Shown here: in pieces, positions 1-12,073 of the stretch
Position numbering within the stretch: position 1 is the first letter of the stretch
How the letters are laid out: each line of letters starts with the position of its first letter
Assembly (NCBI GenBank): GCA_963170055.1
Contig: CAUJGJ010000397.1
Coordinates: forward strand, 13,916,428 to 13,980,427
DNA: 64,000 nucleotides
Source of the DNA: Halisarca cf. caerulea
Taxonomy: Eukaryota; Porifera; Demospongiae; Chondrillida; Halisarcidae
Direction of reading: 5' to 3'
The notes under the pieces: model-generated
What the model saw: the letters and a program-made list of their open reading frames with translations, nothing else
The model's database searches: none
What the model was told of the DNA's origin: nothing
Made by a program: the position numbers and the translations under genes

Positions 1-150
1 ACACTTACACAGAGACAATGCATACACTAATGACTATGAATATCATTATACTTGAAATCCGGTAGGGTAGGCTGTTAGCTATGAATATCTTTATACGAGT
101 ATGAATAATATGAATACTAGTCCCACATGATCCAGACAGTTGCAATGAAT

Positions 151-978
151 TCAATTTCTTGGCATAGCAACACAACAATACAGCAAAAAATGGAAGACAA
201 ATGAAAGGTGTGGGTAGTCATTGTCAACAGTTCTAGCTATCTTTACCAAGCCTGTAAGCCATAAAATGTCTCTGAACTCTCTGGTTCCTCTACAAGGGGT
301 TGCAATGGCTCCATATTCGGTGGATGGATAAATTCTCTTGCAATAACTCTGTGTTAAACTTTGTGGAAAGGTAAGTATGTCCTCTTGCTCCTCCATCTAT
401 TCTCCTCCTTGTTCAAGCATCAGTCTATGTGATAGGAATATAGAATCCCTAATACACTTTATATAGAAGCTAAAGAAAGTATAATCACCAACCGCTAGGA
501 TCATCCCTTGATGTTCCAAAAGATGAGTTGATGGGCTGATGTCCTTGGTAGAGTCTAATGCATAATGCGTTCATATTGTTCTTCTTCCAACTGATCCAAA
601 TGATTGCTCATCAGTAGCTTGTATGAATTTGCTGAGTGCTAAAGCCCAAAAGGAGGTAGTGTTGGTATGACTGTCAGTGCAGTACTTTGAAACAAAAGTA
701 GCAATGCGTACCTTGTGAACAATAGCTAGGCTTGTGTATAATGTAGCCACTGTCTGAGCATTACTCTTCACTGAGATGTCTGACTGTGGCTTCCAGCTAG
801 GTCTTTCTCCAATGTCTGTACTTGTTTGGCCCTTCTTGTGTACGTATCTCTGCATGTTGGATGTTGTAACCATGCTAATGTAACAGCAATAACAAACATT
901 CTTGAGTGTAATAAATACAGGACTAACTTGTCTTTGCCAGCCAGTACTTTGTCCTCTGAGGGAGCTTTCTGTGGACAT
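151..978 (-). pseudogene. Possible decayed ORF of unknown origin
   Basis: One minus-strand frame is open from 978 to 151 except for a TGA at 571-573 and a TAG at 397-399, about 276 codons with two stops. The pieces include TDIGERPSWKPQSDISVKSN and MEEQEDILTFPQSLTQSY. I recognise no family. It may be a degraded transposon or host gene; the lower piece could also be a first exon with a donor GTAAAG near 245. Chance openness is not excluded. Confidence 0.25.
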
Positions 979-1638
979 TCTTCACCAATTGTGGGTGTAA
1001 CCTATTTTCCCTCCAAAAATGAAATCCAACCAATGAGATTGCTGGAGAGCAAGCACGTGATGTTCTCCCTCCAGTTAGATATTAATAGTATTCATTTGGA
1101 TTGCCCATATTTGTTCACTAGTATTGCTTAGTATGAAATTCCTATCCTCCATGTGTTCATGTTTGGATGTAGTGTTGCTTTGAAAGTTTCTGTGCATGGG
1201 ACAAGTTGGCCTGACCTCAGGTTTGTTAACTATGTGGTGATTCCCTCCAAAAGCTAGTTCAGCCAATCAGATGCTGACCATTCCTCTTCCTGTACAGGTT
1301 TTATTCAGTGTTTCCCTCCAAATCAGTGGTGTGTTGTGCAGAAGCATGACCTGGTGGCCTGTTATGGTGATGAATCTGCTATAATACAGGCACAAGTTGT
1401 ATTGCAAGCAGTTATAGGTTACTTGCAGGAATTCTCAGTCATCTCTGTTCACTAGCAGCTAGCTTTTTGAGTGCAGGGATTATGTCCCTGATGAGTACTG
1501 CTTCAGATCAAGCAATTCTGTATGGTGATTTGTACTTTATTCTTCTTTTCAATTGGTGATGTATAGTTAATTTGCTATACAAAGTTACACCTAAGCTGTC
1601 TATTGGCTAAATGTGTACTCTTGGTTGTATGCACACTA
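979..1638. other. No gene seen
   Basis: Short open frames on both strands without motifs or splice context. No repeat family of this window is recognised here. Confidence 0.4.
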
Positions 1639-1640
1639 TA

Positions 1641-1814
1641 CAGTGAAACCTATATTATGTTTTAAGACACCATTGGTACCACGGTAAGCTGTTCTGTGTA
1701 TGGAGGTATTCCTTTTCGAAGGTTTGAACATACGTACGTATACATACATGTCAATTCACAAGTTTTAATCGGACAGAGCAATGGCGTCAGTGTCCATTAA
1801 TAGAGGTTTCACTG
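1641..1814. mobile_element. Pogo-like MITE, family P copy 1
   Basis: Starts CAGTGAAACCTATATTATG and ends AATAGAGGTTTCACTG, flanked by TA at both ends. Small TIR elements beginning CAGTG with TA target duplications are typical of Tc1/mariner-pogo derivatives. No coding capacity. Confidence 0.65.
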
Positions 1815-1863
1815 TTACAGTAATATGTCATACATAATATGGCAAAGTAAACTTTCATTCTAC

Positions 1864-2720
1864 CAGCCATATCTGCCATGAAGTTATATGCTTGTTTCAT
1901 TCCTTTGTGGATGTGTGAGTCTGTCTCGAGTGCGCTTGTCTCGTTCCTTCGTGGATGTGAGAGCCTGTTTCGAATGGGCCGTATCTGCCATGAAGTTGTA
2001 TGCTTGTCTCGTTCCTTCGTGGATGTGAGAGCCTGTTTCGAATGGGCCGTATCTGCCATGAAGTTGTATGCTTGTCTCGTTCCTTCGTGGATGTGAGAGC
2101 CTGTTTCGAATGGGCCGTATCTGCCATGAAGTTGTATGCTTGTCTCGTTCCTTCGTGGATGTGAGAGCCTGTTTCGAATGGGCCGCATCTGCCATGAAGT
2201 TGTATGCTTGTCTCGTTCCTTCGTGGATGTGAGAGCCTGTTTCGAATGGGCCGCATCTGCCATGAAGTTGTATGCTTGTCTCGTTCCTTCGTGGATGTGA
2301 GAGCCTGTTTCGAATGGGCCGTATCTACCATGAAGTTGTATGCTTGTCTCGTTCCTTCGTGGATGTGAGAGCCTGTTTCGAATGGGCCGTATCTACCATG
2401 AAGTTGTATGCTTGTCTCGTTCCTTCGTGGATGTGAGAGCCTGTTTCGAATGGGCCGTATCTGCCATGAAGTTGTATGCTTGTCTCGTTCCTTCGTGGAT
2501 GTGAGAGCCTGTTTCGAATGGGCCGTATCTGCCATGAAGTTGTATGCTTGTCTCGTTCCTTCGTGGATGTGAGAGCCTGTTTCGAATGGGCCGTATCTAC
2601 CATGAAGTTGTATGCTTGTCTCGTTCCTTCGTGGATGTGAGAGCCTGTTTCGAATGGGCCGTATCTGCCATGAAGTTGTATGCTTGTCTCGTTCCTTTGT
2701 GGATGTGAGAGCCTGTCTCT
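1864..2720. repeat. 68-bp minisatellite array, about 12 copies
   Basis: The motif GAGCCTGTTTCGAATGGGCC recurs exactly every 68 bp (1961, 2029, 2097 and so on to 2641, with a diverged copy at 2709); a diverged unit lies at 1864-1960. Internal units differ by one or two positions (GTATCTGCC, GCATCTGCC, GTATCTACC). Because 68 is not a multiple of 3, the open frames across it cycle frames between units and are not genes. Confidence 0.95.
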
Positions 2721-3647
2721 AAACCCATATAATGAAAATTAGCTTACTCATATTTAATAGGTATAATGCCATATTATGTGTGGTACATATTGTTTCTACA
2801 ATTGTCATACAAATTGTTTGCTACTTTTCATTCAGCTTTGTGGGATGTCATACTGTGACAATGTGAAGAATCACTACAGATAACATTCAGGCCTAGAAGA
2901 AAGTTAACTACACTGAATGCTGTAGTTTTTATTTTAAATATTCATACAACATGTTCATTTGGTTTGTCCAGTAATGATATTCATGCGATTTTTAATGATA
3001 TTCATCATTGCATACCAATTTTATGTTTTACTCTGGGGGTAAACTATTGGTAAACCCAGCAACAGTGTAAAACAGGGTAAACTAATGGTAGTTTTAAGAT
3101 ATAACCCCATGGTAAACCATAGTAAAACAGCTACTTTTTTGTAGTGAATATTAGAATAATTAAATCACTCCCCGTCACCAATGACATCATAACTAGTATT
3201 AAGTTATAATAATTATTATAGGTTTTATTTCCTTTTCTTTTTATTGTACAATCATATAGATATAATATTATACTGCCTTCTAGTATCTAGGATACAATGC
3301 ATTGTAGCTATATAGTATATATAATTATACTATAATATGACAGTTACAATGTTATTGATTTTTGAACATGCATGTGAATCATTATAAATAAGGTTTAACA
3401 GTAATCAATGACTTGTGTGGAAATCATTATGTACATTCTTATAAACAGATCCAATATAAAATTGAATCACACATACATGTGTAATATTATTATGCATTTA
3501 GTATTAATTAAATATACTAGCTGTATATTAGTCTATAATTATTATTATTATAATACTATTACAATAATACAAAATTAAACCTACACTTTAGTACATGGAA
3601 AATTTACATCTGACTCATAGTTATGGTTCATACCAAAAATACATATG
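2721..3647. other. AT-rich 3' flank of the HELZ2-like gene
   Basis: Beyond the stop codon of the minus-strand gene; AT-rich with runs of TATAATTATTATTATA. No coding signal. It would hold the 3' UTR. Confidence 0.6.
3219..3247 (-). terminator. Candidate poly(A) signals of the HELZ2-like gene
   Basis: Two AATAAA hexamers on the minus strand (TTTATT on plus at about 3224-3229 and 3239-3244) lie some 410-425 bp after the stop codon. They are the first AATAAA candidates I see downstream. AT-rich DNA makes chance matches likely. Confidence 0.35.
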
Positions 3648-4684
3648 CTATTTCCTTTTCTTCTTTGGCTTCTTCCTTTTGGGTACAGTAGTCCATTCTG
3701 GGCTTACTGTATTCCGAGGAGGAGCCCGTTCATCTATTGAGGCTGGCCTGCTCAATGAAGTAGAGTTATCTTGTCGTTGTGGGGATGTAGGTGAACAACT
3801 CTGAAACTGAGACTGGGGTGATGACTTGTCTGTAGATCCTTTTCTGTTCGTAGATGCAAATGTGTCTTCAAGTCCCCATTCATCTGTAGACCTGCCCTGG
3901 TCTGTAGTTCCCCATTTATCTGAGGACCTGCCCTGGTCAGTAGATCCCCAATTGCCTGAGGACCTGCCCTGGTCTGTAGTTCCCCATTTATCTGAGGACC
4001 TGCCCTGGTCTGTAGATCCCCAATTGCCTGAGGACCTGCCCTGGTTTGTAGTTCCCCGAATGCCTGATGACCAGCCCTGGTCTGTAGTTCCCCATCTGCC
4101 TGTGGACCTACCCTGGTCTGTAGATCCCCAATTGTCTGTGAATCTGCCCTGGTCTGAAGATCCCCAACAGTCTGAAACCTCGAAAGGGTCTGTAAACATG
4201 CCCTGGCTTGTTGATCCCCAATAGTCTGTAGGCCTATCCTGGTCCATAGATGCCCTCTTGTCTGTGGACCTACCCTGGTCCATAGATACTCCCTTGTCTG
4301 TGGACCTACCCCGGTCTGGAGATACCTTCTTGTCTGAAGGCCTGCCCTGGTCTGTAGATACCTTCTTGTCTGAAGGCTTGCCCTGGTCCGTAGATCCCAA
4401 GTGTTTTCCTTCATACCCTGAAGAGGGTATGAATTCCATAGCTGCATGTTTTGAAGAAGTCTGTGATTCAATGAACAGTTTGCCATTATCTGATAACTTA
4501 CGCTGATCAGCTGTCCATTTGGCAGAATGATCTGTGTCATCCAGTATGTGGGCTTCCATCTGCGCCCCTTTCAGCTGTGATGAATGTGGGAATTGATCGC
4601 TAGGTAAAATGAGGTTTTTGTTATTGCACCATTCAATTAAGTTTCTCCAGACCCCATCACAAGTCTTTAAAAGTGGAGCATTTC
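3648..4684 (-). CDS. HELZ2: HELZ2-like exon 15: end of helicase 2, WG-repeat tail, stop
   Basis: Acceptor CGTCTCATAG/GAAATG completes a Gly codon (IILG-NAPLLKTCDGVWRNLIEWC, the usual C-terminal helix after motif VI). The helicase ends near residue 2105. The rest is low-complexity: a 12-residue repeat of the type STDQGRSSGNWG with nine WG dipeptides in its C-terminal two thirds, then a Ser/Pro-rich stretch and the terminal basic run KRKKPKKKRK before the stop at 3648-3650. Known relatives end soon after the helicase, so the tail is an addition. A disordered interaction tail and a nuclear signal are inferences from composition. Confidence 0.88.
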
Positions 4685-7600
4685 CTATGAGACGCAGAAT
4701 AAGATGCATTCTGTATGCACTGGGCAGAACATGCATGTATTATAGGGTTTGATAGCTAATTCACGAGAATTTTCACATACCCAGTATAATCATTCCTTGG
4801 TGGCTTCTTGTTAAGGCTACACAAAGCCTTCGAGGGTCTAACATCTTCCCTAAATTCTGACGCTTCCACATTTCATTGAAATCAGTATAAGCTGAATTAA
4901 CAGATTTTGTCTTTTGTGCACCAAATTCTGAGCTGGTAGTGGAGAGGATAATGACATCGTGCATCCAATCTACATATCAGCAGAGAAAAAACAATTATTA
5001 TTAAAAGTTTTTCAATCAGATGCTTATTGTAGAGTTACTGTACTAACCATGCATGTGCTACATGCAGACCATTATTACACAGAAAATGGTATATTAGAAG
5101 TGCATTTCGTGCACCTTCAAGGGCCACTGAAATGTTCATACAAGTTTGTCTCAAAGCTATAGTTTAATCTGGTATGAGTGTGATATTTGGGCTATCACTC
5201 ACAACTGAGGCAAAGCCAAAGTCATGAGCGATGATCCAGATATCATGCGAATGAAATGCATGGGATATAACTGACAGGTATCTAATGCTAATTGATTTTC
5301 ATCTTATAGATTTGATTGGCAATAATTGTTGATTAAGACCAAATTGACTCTATTAACACCCTGATTGAAACTCAGGGGACTGTGCTGAAATTTCATCTTA
5401 AAAGTACTTCATGTAAACAGTACTACATGTTAAGCTTGTACCTGCACTTGGGCTTGGCTAGCATTTCACGTAAAAAGATATTTCATGTTAACCCCTTATT
5501 GACGGAAGACCACTTTTGTGGCTCTTAAAATAACAGTGGGTTTAGACGGCGAATATTGAAATTTATCGCAGAGGCATAAAATTTATACCAATAGATAGAG
5601 CTGTCAGAGCATATTGTTCATGCCAAGTTTTATCTGCACAGAACGTCTAGGGATAAGTATAAAAAGCAGAGAAAAAGTACAGTAATACGCAAGCGACTAG
5701 CCTAAAACACACGTTTACGGAAATATATGCAATAATATACGGCATACAGAAAAATAAAATGTCCGCTGTTTCTGAAGTTGAGTCACGATCTATCGTCCTG
5801 GGATGGTTTGCAAGCTGATTTCGCCCGTTTCTTTGGCAGCTTCTCTACTGTATGGTATAGCTTGAAGCAGGGAACAGGGCATAGCGGCACGGGATGGTCG
5901 GACGAGCAGTCGCGACAGCAGAAAACGGTCCGTCGTCTGTCTTCACACATGCGGCAGTTGTGAGAAGTCTGTTGCTTGTCCGGGAAGTGATGCCCTTGGA
6001 AGCGGACGACGGATGGTGGACTCTTGATGGAGGGACGCTTCCTAGACAAATAGGAGGATATCAACCGCTCCTTTACAGCCATGATGAACTCCTTCTGCGT
6101 GAGTTTGACGGTGGTACTCTCTTTGTGTATGATGTATGCGTTCATTGTGGCCATGTCCAGCAGAAAGTAGAATAGCCTTAGCCACCATTTCTTTGCTTTC
6201 CTACTACAGGAATACGTTTTTCGCCTTGAATCGAAAAGATCAACCCCACCCATAAAGTGTTGTAGAGTTCAACACTTTTTGGGCAGGGGATCTGAAGTCT
6301 GGATCCATCCTTCGCCGTCCTCTTTACTGTGCTGTTGCACTTCGGATCGGAAATGGCATTGGGGAAAGCTACTGGTTTGTTGTCAATCCAGATGAGGCAC
6401 TCCGTTCTTCCCTCATCAATGAGGATGGATTTGTGCTCTCCTCTCTTCATAGCCTTCCCCAATGCCTTTATGTTCCGCAATGCCATAGGAAAGCCTTTCC
6501 TGTTCACACGTGCCGTGCCTATCATGTATGTTTGGCAGTTGCGGAGGGTTAGACTGACGGAAGGACTACTAAAAAAGTTGTCCATGTAAATTTTATGGCT
6601 CCTGCCTTTGATCTTTTCAATCAGGCGTAGTACCACCTTCTCCCCCAGGCTGTCACCACTTCCTACTGTGGCACCCAAATACACCTCATAATCATAGGAT
6701 AGTCCATTACGTGAGTCGCATAAGCACCAAACCTTGTAGCCCCTCTTGATGGGTTTGAGGGGCAAGTACTGTTTGATGCTCGAGCGACCCTTGAAAAGGA
6801 CCATTGCCTCATCTACTGCCAGCTCGCGGTGGGGATAGTACGCTGCCTGGGTGTTGATCCTAACAGCATCGAGCAAAGGACGGACCTTGTGCAGCTTGTC
6901 ATATAGTTAGGGTCATCCCTTGGCAGCGCCTGAGTATTGTCATTCAGGTGAAGGTACCGTAAAATGGCCTTGAATCTGTCCCGGGGCATGTACTTGGTTA
7001 GACCAGGTGCACCAAGTAGAGGGTGCTGGCTCCAGTAGTCAGACAGATAAGGCAATTTGTGTATGCCCATGGTCAATGTAGGTGTCCACTCACTACCGGC
7101 TCCTAACTGAGAGGTATAGAGATTGCTTTGCTCAGCTATGGCATCAAAGCTATCTGACCCAAAGATATATAGTTTCGAAGAAATCAACTGGATCATCATC
7201 TTCAGTTAGGAAGAGCAGACTACCTACTTTCTGTGTGAATAGCGGATGGACAAAGTAGTTGGATAGCCGGGATGTAGGTGGTTGTGGCTCAGGACTCGAG
7301 GTTGCAAGTGGCTGCATTTCAAGATCTGTATCAGGCTCATCCTCCAGTGGGATCACTAAACCAGGTTCCTCTTCATGCATGAGGCTTGAAGCAGGCTCGT
7401 CTACTGGAACATCATCTGTTTCATTCTCAAATGAAGCTTCTAGCTTATCTAGGGGACTCATTATTGATTCCATATAACCATCTACCACACCTTCACCATC
7501 TGCAGCCACTAACTCATCTTCAGATTCATCCCAATCACTGTCATCATCATTCATCATTATTTTCATCACATTTGATAAATTCATTTTGGTAGCTATTACT

Positions 7601-10600
7601 GGTAGAGGGTGTAAGTAAAAGTTATAAATGATCAAAACTGTAAGACTGGATCGATCTGTTATTAGTCCACTAGAGATCGAGCTCACTGTGATTGCAGCGA
7701 ATATAGTATGCGTATACCTACCTATAGAAAAGAAGTGAATATCGTTCACCTTGCAATCGACACCAGGTTATGAGAAAACATAAGTTCGCTTTATAATACA
7801 TACGAAGAATACTTGGTCTTCAGAAAGGCTCGATCAGAGCAGATGTACGGCGATTCACAAGAATAGAGGAGAGCGTAAAAGCTGAAAAACGGGGTATCTG
7901 TTTACACGTGCACGAAGCAGGACCAAATAATATCAGCGTGGACAAAGAAATTTGGTAAGCAAAAGGTTCAAACAAGTTTAAAACTCACTGAAAACGAACG
8001 AAGAAGACTTGTTCCCTATCAAAAGAGAGTAATAGCCGCAATTTTTCGTTTTGAGCCACTTAAGTGGTCTTCCGTCAATAACGCCAAGCGACAAATAAAA
8101 AACGCAGTCTATAAAAGGTTAAGCAGTTTTATGTTAACAAGGTTCAACTGTACCATACATGCCAAGCTTTCTCTTCAATCTTTCACAAACTGGGATAAAA
8201 TGATAAAAATATTTACCTAATAATTCTAGCATGTGCCCTTATCATCAAACATAGCCTGCATAATTACATTTGAAAGAATTTCGCTAAGATTCGCTTATCT
8301 CCCACAGCCACACGTTGAGCCACTATAGTGGCCTGTCCACAACAACACGTTTTATGTGAGTGCGCATGTCCCACATTAAAGGGTTAAACAATAATACAAA
8401 TAGACTAAGTGTATGCACACCCTAACTTGTTGATAGATCGGCATGCACCATAATATTCTACATGTATGTAAACATGCAAATGCATGTCGGCTTGTAACTT
8501 GATACCAAAGGGTTAAAGGGTACCAAACTTGCAGGAAGAACTCTACATAAGCTGCTATAGAGTTAATGGTGTAAATTAACTTAAAACTGTCAATTTTCCC
8601 TGAAATACGATTTCCACTGATGACTGCCGGTCACATAATATAGTTTAGCTAATAGCATGAATGCATGTGTTTAATAATTACACACATACCTTGATTGATA
8701 CATTCATCCACAGTAGAGATCACTACAGGATTGATGAGCGGTTGACCAGGTGGCAGCTCACCTGAATCGGCAAGTTTCTTCTGCACTATCAGCTTCTGCG
8801 CCGATGTGTAACTAAGGACGCCTATAGTAGTCCTCTCATTGTCCAAGCAGTTTCTGAGTGTTCTCACCACCTGTACCTAATGCACACATACAGAAAAATA
8901 TATGACACTGTGATGTAGAGATACCTACCAGTATGAGTGATATATAACAAGCAATTTATGCAATCAACTGCTGTGCAATGATGAATGCATAATATTGTAT
9001 AATTGCAATGTAAAGCCAAAGGTAACAAACTTGTAGCCATACATAATATGGGTCATCTAAAGTTCAGTGTGTGTGCAATAGTGGGGCAAAACTATTACAC
9101 ACACAAAACCAAGGCAGTACTAGTACCACCAATTGAAATTAGTTGCTGGTTTTTTTTTTCGGATATAGAATGTAATATATACTGCAAACTATCTAATTTA
9201 CCAAAGTCACTGTGAACCTCCTAAGAAAAGTGTTAGCATCTAAAATTATATAATGTTAAATTAAACTACTTCAAAAGCAAAGTGGGCTATTGCCTAGAAA
9301 ATACTCCACTTGTAGCCATTATTATTTGAGCTATAGCATTTTCCATGTTTGCAAACTTTAAGAAATATCCATCAATTACAATGAAACTTCTGAATCCGTT
9401 AAGTTAAATGAAACACCCACAAATCAATAGAAAAAGACTGCACTATACTGCACATGAATTCATGCCTTCACCTTACTTACTTGGAGCGAGGATATAATGG
9501 GCCTGCAGCCGATTAATTTATAATAGTTTATGACCGATGTACAAGGCTGTCAGAACTGTGCATTATGTAAGTAAACAGACAAGCTCACTATCATGTCTGC
9601 TTCTGCCATATCAACAAGGTCATCATATGATTCTACTGTCCTTTTCTTAACTGCTGTTGTACATGAAATGTCACAGAGAAGTACGGGGTAATCTGTGGGT
9701 GAACATAATAACACATTATAGTATACTATTTGAAAATACAATGCCATGTATAAGTCAGGAAATTGTCACAGTATACAAATTTAAATTTTCACAGCTAGCC
9801 TCATTGTCGGAGGTTATAAATTTTCACGGATCATAAAAATAGCGGTCATGCTAAAATTGTGCAACAAACGTCCTCTCTTGTTTCAAGAGTTTGCTTCTCC
9901 ACATGAGCAAAATTGTCTCAGTTTGTTAATCCTATAGGTATAGGTATACTATATTAGTTAGTAATATAATCTCTCAAGAGTGAACCAACAAGATCTAGCA
10001 GGTGGACTTTAGTCATCTTGGCGGTTATTTGTCTTTGTCAATGTCACAAAAGCTTGAAGACTACTGACAAAGATACATACACAGCTATGTTCTTTACACA
10101 GGGTATTCATATTAACTGCACAGGGTGTTTATATGTAACCAACTGTTGCTTGTTCTGATAGTGGGAGCTGCTTGTTCTCAATGACATCAATTAGCTGCTG
10201 CTTTTAATGCGTCAATAAGCGTCTTTCAGATGATGTTGGAAATTTCACATACAACAGAATGCATGGGAGGAGAAGGCAACTTTTGTGATGTTGCGCCTAC
10301 GTATGTGGGAAATGCCACAAAAATGGCAGTTTTGTTGAGGGCAAAGATAAAGTCGCTTTATTGGACCTCTAGATGCCTTGGAATCTCACCAAATCCAGCT
10401 TTGATCGATGGAATCTTAAGATGTTTCGATTTGTGAAAGTTGCTCCAGGCACAGAGCGATTGGAACGATTTTCGCGCACTCACCACTTGTTCTGTCTTTT
10501 GCTGTTGTTTCATAGGAATTGAGAAGGATCTAAAGGTGCGGCTGAGGCAACGTTTGTCTGACACTGCTATGTATTCCTAGCTCACTATCGTTTCTCAGAC

Positions 10601-11985
10601 ACTAAAAACAATTGCTAGTTAAGTAAGTTAAACAATATGTTGGGAATATTATAGTAACTTTCGTCCAGTAAGAAAAACTGGGCAATAATCTTGTCAACTA
10701 AGTAGAAACGATCGATAATTTGTGCTGCTATTTCAAGACGGGTGTTTTTGCATTTTATTTCAGGACGGTTATAAATACCCTGCGCGATTGTTGCTTGTTC
10801 AGATTATGAGTGGTGCTTGTTTTTCAATGTTATCAATTGGTAGCTCTTCTTGACATGTCATTGAGCCTCTTGCAGATGACGGAGGAAACTTCACATATCT
10901 GATTCAACAGAATGGGAAGAGATGGTGACTATTGTGACGATGCACCCATATATGTGCAATGTCACGGAAATGGTTGTTTTTCTGAGGTCGAAGAAACATT
11001 GGCTTTGCCACGGGTCACACTTTTTTCTGATCATTATCATATCAGCGTTATTTTATCAAACCGCCAATCTGACAGAATATCAAATTAAAATGACTGCAAA
11101 TATTTCTGGTTGTACGGTAGCTACAAAGATGAGCTAGTGAAGCAGGTGATTCACCAAAGTGAATATGAATTTTGTGTGCATATAATGTGATACTTTATTA
11201 GGTTTTGGTGTTACAGTACCTTTAATCCAGAATTGTTGCAGACCTAAATCAACAGCAAAAGTAGGGGCAATCTCAGTGGCACGAAACAATTCGTGATAGA
11301 ATAATTCCGAAGGAAGCTTGTAAATTGATTCCAGCTAAATAAACAGAATAAAATATTTCAATTAACCATAAGAGTAATGCTTAAAGATGCACGCGTGCAG
11401 ACCTAGTTAATGCATGGAAAATGTACATTAAACAAAAGTTACCGTGGTCATCATTATATTATATAGAACATAATGTACTAATATAATTAAGCTTGTCATA
11501 AACATTAATCAACATACAATCATAGTAACACCTAGAAACAAAATACCAAAGAAAAGATGGATTGCTGCATAAACAGATACATGTCAGGATTCATGACCAT
11601 TGTGTGTACTAGGAGGATCAAAGAATAATGCATGGATTTATAACTTGTATTTAAACCACTAAATACAGATTCCTGCAAAATGACAGGTAATCACCTATAT
11701 ATTCCACCCTTTGCCCCCATGAATCAATGCTGAATCTTAGTTTGCCATATCACTCCAAATTACGGTAATTAATGTAAGCATAAGAATAAATGCATGGCAC
11801 AGAAAATGGAACTGGGGGGGCAGAGGGGCAGTCCCCCCCCCCATAAATTTTAGCTGAGGGGGCACTGCCCCCCCCCCCCCCCCCCCCCCACTTCCTCAAT
11901 TCTACTACTATTAGTACTAAGACTTCACAATAGAAAAGCCAACTACATTACAATAAATACTGAAAATGTCCTCAACAGTTGTATA

Positions 11986-12073
<88 letters not shown>

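Noticed and set aside
1787..2603. Long minus-strand open frames reading repeated TSTKERDKHTTSW-type peptides
   Set aside because: They translate the 68-bp minisatellite; the unit is not a multiple of three, several frames stay open, and there is no start or splice context.
1864..2720. CRISPR-like array
   Set aside because: Units are contiguous with no unique spacers, in a eukaryotic context; an ordinary minisatellite.
3752..4540. Overlapping open frames on both strands across the exon 15 repeat
   Set aside because: Shadows of the 36-bp minisatellite. Only the frame continuing helicase 2 joins in phase with exon 14.
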